From positions 1,860,001-1,924,000 of the forward strand of contig CBDDOY010000001.1 of NCBI GenBank assembly GCA_965232165.1: a DNA stretch of 64,000 nucleotides, in the 5' to 3' direction. This document shows, in pieces, positions 62,602-64,000 of the stretch. The position numbers and the translations under genes are program-made. Below the pieces are notes generated by a model that worked only from the letters and a program-made list of their open reading frames with translations, was not told the DNA's origin and searched no databases. This DNA comes from UBA2779 sp965232165. Its GTDB lineage: Bacteria > Spirochaetota > Spirochaetia > DSM-2461. Position 1 is the stretch's first letter. Each line of letters starts with the position of its first letter.

Positions 62602-63413
62602 ATAATCGTCAGAAACAGATTGGCATTGACCGGCTTATTCGTTTGAAGTGGCTCGAGTGTACCTCGAACCTGATACTTGCCGGCAATGATGAAAATGCTG
62701 TCAAAGATGAACTTGTGCAGTTGCTTGCGCCGGCCTTCCCTTCTTCATCTCCCGCCAAGAGGGGGTCTCTTTCCAAAACACTCACCATTCTGTTAAAAAC
62801 ATGGCTGCGCGTACCTCGATATATTCACCCTTTGAGAGACACCGGTCTTGAACTGCTTCAATCAGCGAAAAGAAGTGATCATCTCGCAATTCACTGGGGA
62901 ATGATCATGGCGGCCTACCCTTTTTGGGGGGCTGTTGCCGGACAAACCGGGCGGCTGCTTCGCCTTCAAGAGAGTGTCGCCGCAAGCCAGATACAGCGGC
63001 GGGCCCGCGAGCAATATGGAGAACGAAAAACTGTTTCAAGAGCGGCGCAGCGCGTTATCCGGTCTTTCATCGATTGGGGGGTTTTAAGCGAAACCAAAGA
63101 GAAAGGCATCTACAGTCAGGGACACCCATACTCCATAGACGATCCCAGACTTATCTCCTGGCTTGTCGAGGTTTCCCTGCACGCGCGCTCCAGCGGCTCT
63201 GCAGCGGTAAAGGAACTACTGGGCAGCACAAATCTTTTCCCCTTTCGACTCATGCATGTGTCAGCAGAACAACTGGTCTCGATGTCACCACGCCTGGACC
63301 TGTTGCGGCATGGCCTGGATGACGATTTGGTGATGATTGAGAAGAAGGTCTGGCAGCCGGAAATGGAGGTGCAAAATAACCTGACCACAGCCCCTGCTCT
63401 TCTTAAAACCTGA
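62598..63413 (+). CDS. Last gene of BREX-3 operon, unassigned
   Basis: The product has 271 residues and starts with an ATGA overlap to pglZ, so it is translationally coupled. It is basic and helix-rich; ARSGYERKT-like segment RREQYGERKTVSRAAQRVIR is not used, but the true text QIQRRAREQYGERKTVSRAA with VIRSFIDWGVLSETKEKGIY looks like a winged-helix region. In BREX-3 operons brxA may occupy this place, but I cannot confirm a BrxA fold. The frame ends abruptly in NNLTTAPALLKT, and a second open frame continues past the stop, so a frameshift near the end is likely. Confidence 0.6.
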   Translation: MNNRQKQIGIDRLIRLKWLECTSNLILAGNDENAVKDELVQLLAPAFPSSSPAKRGSLSKTLTILLKTWLRVPRYIHPLRDTGLELLQSAKRSDHLAIHWGMIMAAYPFWGAVAGQTGRLLRLQESVAASQIQRRAREQYGERKTVSRAAQRVIRSFIDWGVLSETKEKGIYSQGHPYSIDDPRLISWLVEVSLHARSSGSAAVKELLGSTNLFPFRLMHVSAEQLVSMSPRLDLLRHGLDDDLVMIEKKVWQPEMEVQNNLTTAPALLKT

Positions 63414-63639
63414 TGAGGCTGCCTCTGAGCATCTCTCCCATTTCCAAGACTTCCAGAATTCGGCATTGATCGAATCTATTGGCATTCTCATTCCTGAGAC
63501 AGCGCGACCGGCTCTTCGGGAGGGACAGTACACCAATCCTCTCTATCTGGTTCACCGGTGGTTCAAGCATCGGCACGGCTCTCAGTTCCGAGACATCCTG
63601 ACGGGGTTAATGAACTTAGGTAAGAAGAAAGGCTCGTAG
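63385..63639 (+). other. Possible frameshifted continuation of the last BREX gene
   Basis: In the next frame, coding-like text continues without a start codon: FLKPDEAASEHLSHFQDFQN, IPETARPALREGQYTNPLYL and VHRWFKHRHGSQFRDILTGL, with the stop at 63637. The overlap with the end of 62598-63413 suggests a single longer gene broken by an indel near 63385-63410, or an assembly error. Confidence 0.5.
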
Positions 63640-64000
63640 ATGATCCAGTTTTTGGGGCGCGCCGCCCGCCTGAAGGGACTGGCTTTCTTCGTCAAGAGAA
63701 GACATCGAGGTATGACCAAAGAGCAGATTGGGGCGAGACAATTTCTCTTCCGGCAGGAAGGGCCATGACACGTCCATTGAAAAGATGCCGAGGATGACGG
63801 TTCTTAAGAGCAGGGAGAAGTATATAGGGCGCCTCTCCAGGTCCTTTCTCTTTGTCAATTTCCTGAAGCTGCTTTTTTAGATGCTTAAGTCGGCATTCTC
63901 GCATCATTTCAAACAAATGATCAAAAATATTCAAATTATCACTTGAAAAGGTTCAAACAATCATTAATAATGATTCATCTATGATTGTTCATGATCATTT
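63640..64000. other. Intergenic with MITE scrap at window end
   Basis: A broken MITE end (GGGCGCCTCT, then GTCAATTTCCTGAAGCTGC) lies at 63836-63884. The final 100 bases are very AT-rich with repeated ATGATCA/ATGATT words, perhaps a promoter or operator region. No gene can be supported. Confidence 0.5.
63836..63884. repeat. MITE fragment, 49 bp
   Basis: The left end is GGGCGCCTCT and the other side matches the family's TCAATTTCCTAAAGCTG arm. The interior and the right end are lost. Confidence 0.6.

Noticed and set aside
63692..63934. A minus-strand open frame starting MNIFDHLFEMM
   Set aside because: It crosses a MITE fragment and shows no recognisable protein; kept only as intergenic.

Overview
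The window reads as chromosomal DNA of a spirochaete, probably a Treponema/Spirochaeta-type member of the Spirochaetales. The signs are protein-level and recognised by memory, not searched: a short alanyl-tRNA synthetase without the C-terminal C-Ala part, a FliG with an extended N-terminus, a uridine-kinase-like protein with an N-terminal TGS-type domain, a CoaE P-loop ending GAGKN, a single-chain glycyl-tRNA synthetase beside GltX and TyrS, and a probable DUF5312 protein.

Region 1 (1-38 kb) is mostly housekeeping, broken up by repeats. In order: tRNA-Asn; membrane protein-gltX-glyS-tyrS (plus strand); fliS-orf-polA-coaE-SPOR protein (minus); a secreted propeller/deacetylase protein; an IS copy; phoH and a small partner; a degenerate HD-GYP protein; a TGS/uridine kinase; a complete IS1634-type element; alaS; fliG; a lipoprotein; coaD; rpmF-acpP-rnc; a coiled-coil membrane protein; a DUF5312-like protein; a small Zn-ribbon protein. 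Gaps hold three repeat families: palindromic MITEs of about 160 bp whose ends match the IS1634 terminal repeats, a structured GC-rich repeat of about 130 bp, and an IS present twice plus one orphan end. Remnants of transposases, a SUMF1-type protein and a PBP1C C-terminus lie among them.

Region 2 (38.6-45.9 kb) looks like a decayed integron. A frameshifted integron-type integrase is followed by an attI-like GTTAGAC site and cassettes separated by attC-like hairpins. The first cassette carries a small membrane protein, a broken ThsB-like (DUF1863) TIR protein and a TIR-domain gene split by an IS256-family element. The next two carry a LOG-family nucleotide hydrolase and a GyrI-like ligand-binding protein.

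Region 3 (45.9-63.6 kb) is a BREX type 3 phage-defence operon: HTH regulator, brxF, brxC, a YhcG-type nuclease, a four-helix-bundle gene with a 1.4 kb heptanucleotide repeat, pglX, a DUF262/DUF3696-ATPase/unknown triad, a GxxExxY protein, pglZ and an unassigned last gene. The helicase gene brxHII appears lost: only a frameshifted C-terminal remnant is left, abutting a MITE. Another MITE sits in frame inside the YhcG-type gene. The heptamer array runs into the start of pglX and has copied its start region several times, so it may change expression of the methyltransferase.

The window thus holds two damaged defence loci, one in an integron and one a BREX-3 island, both reshaped by the same local repeats.
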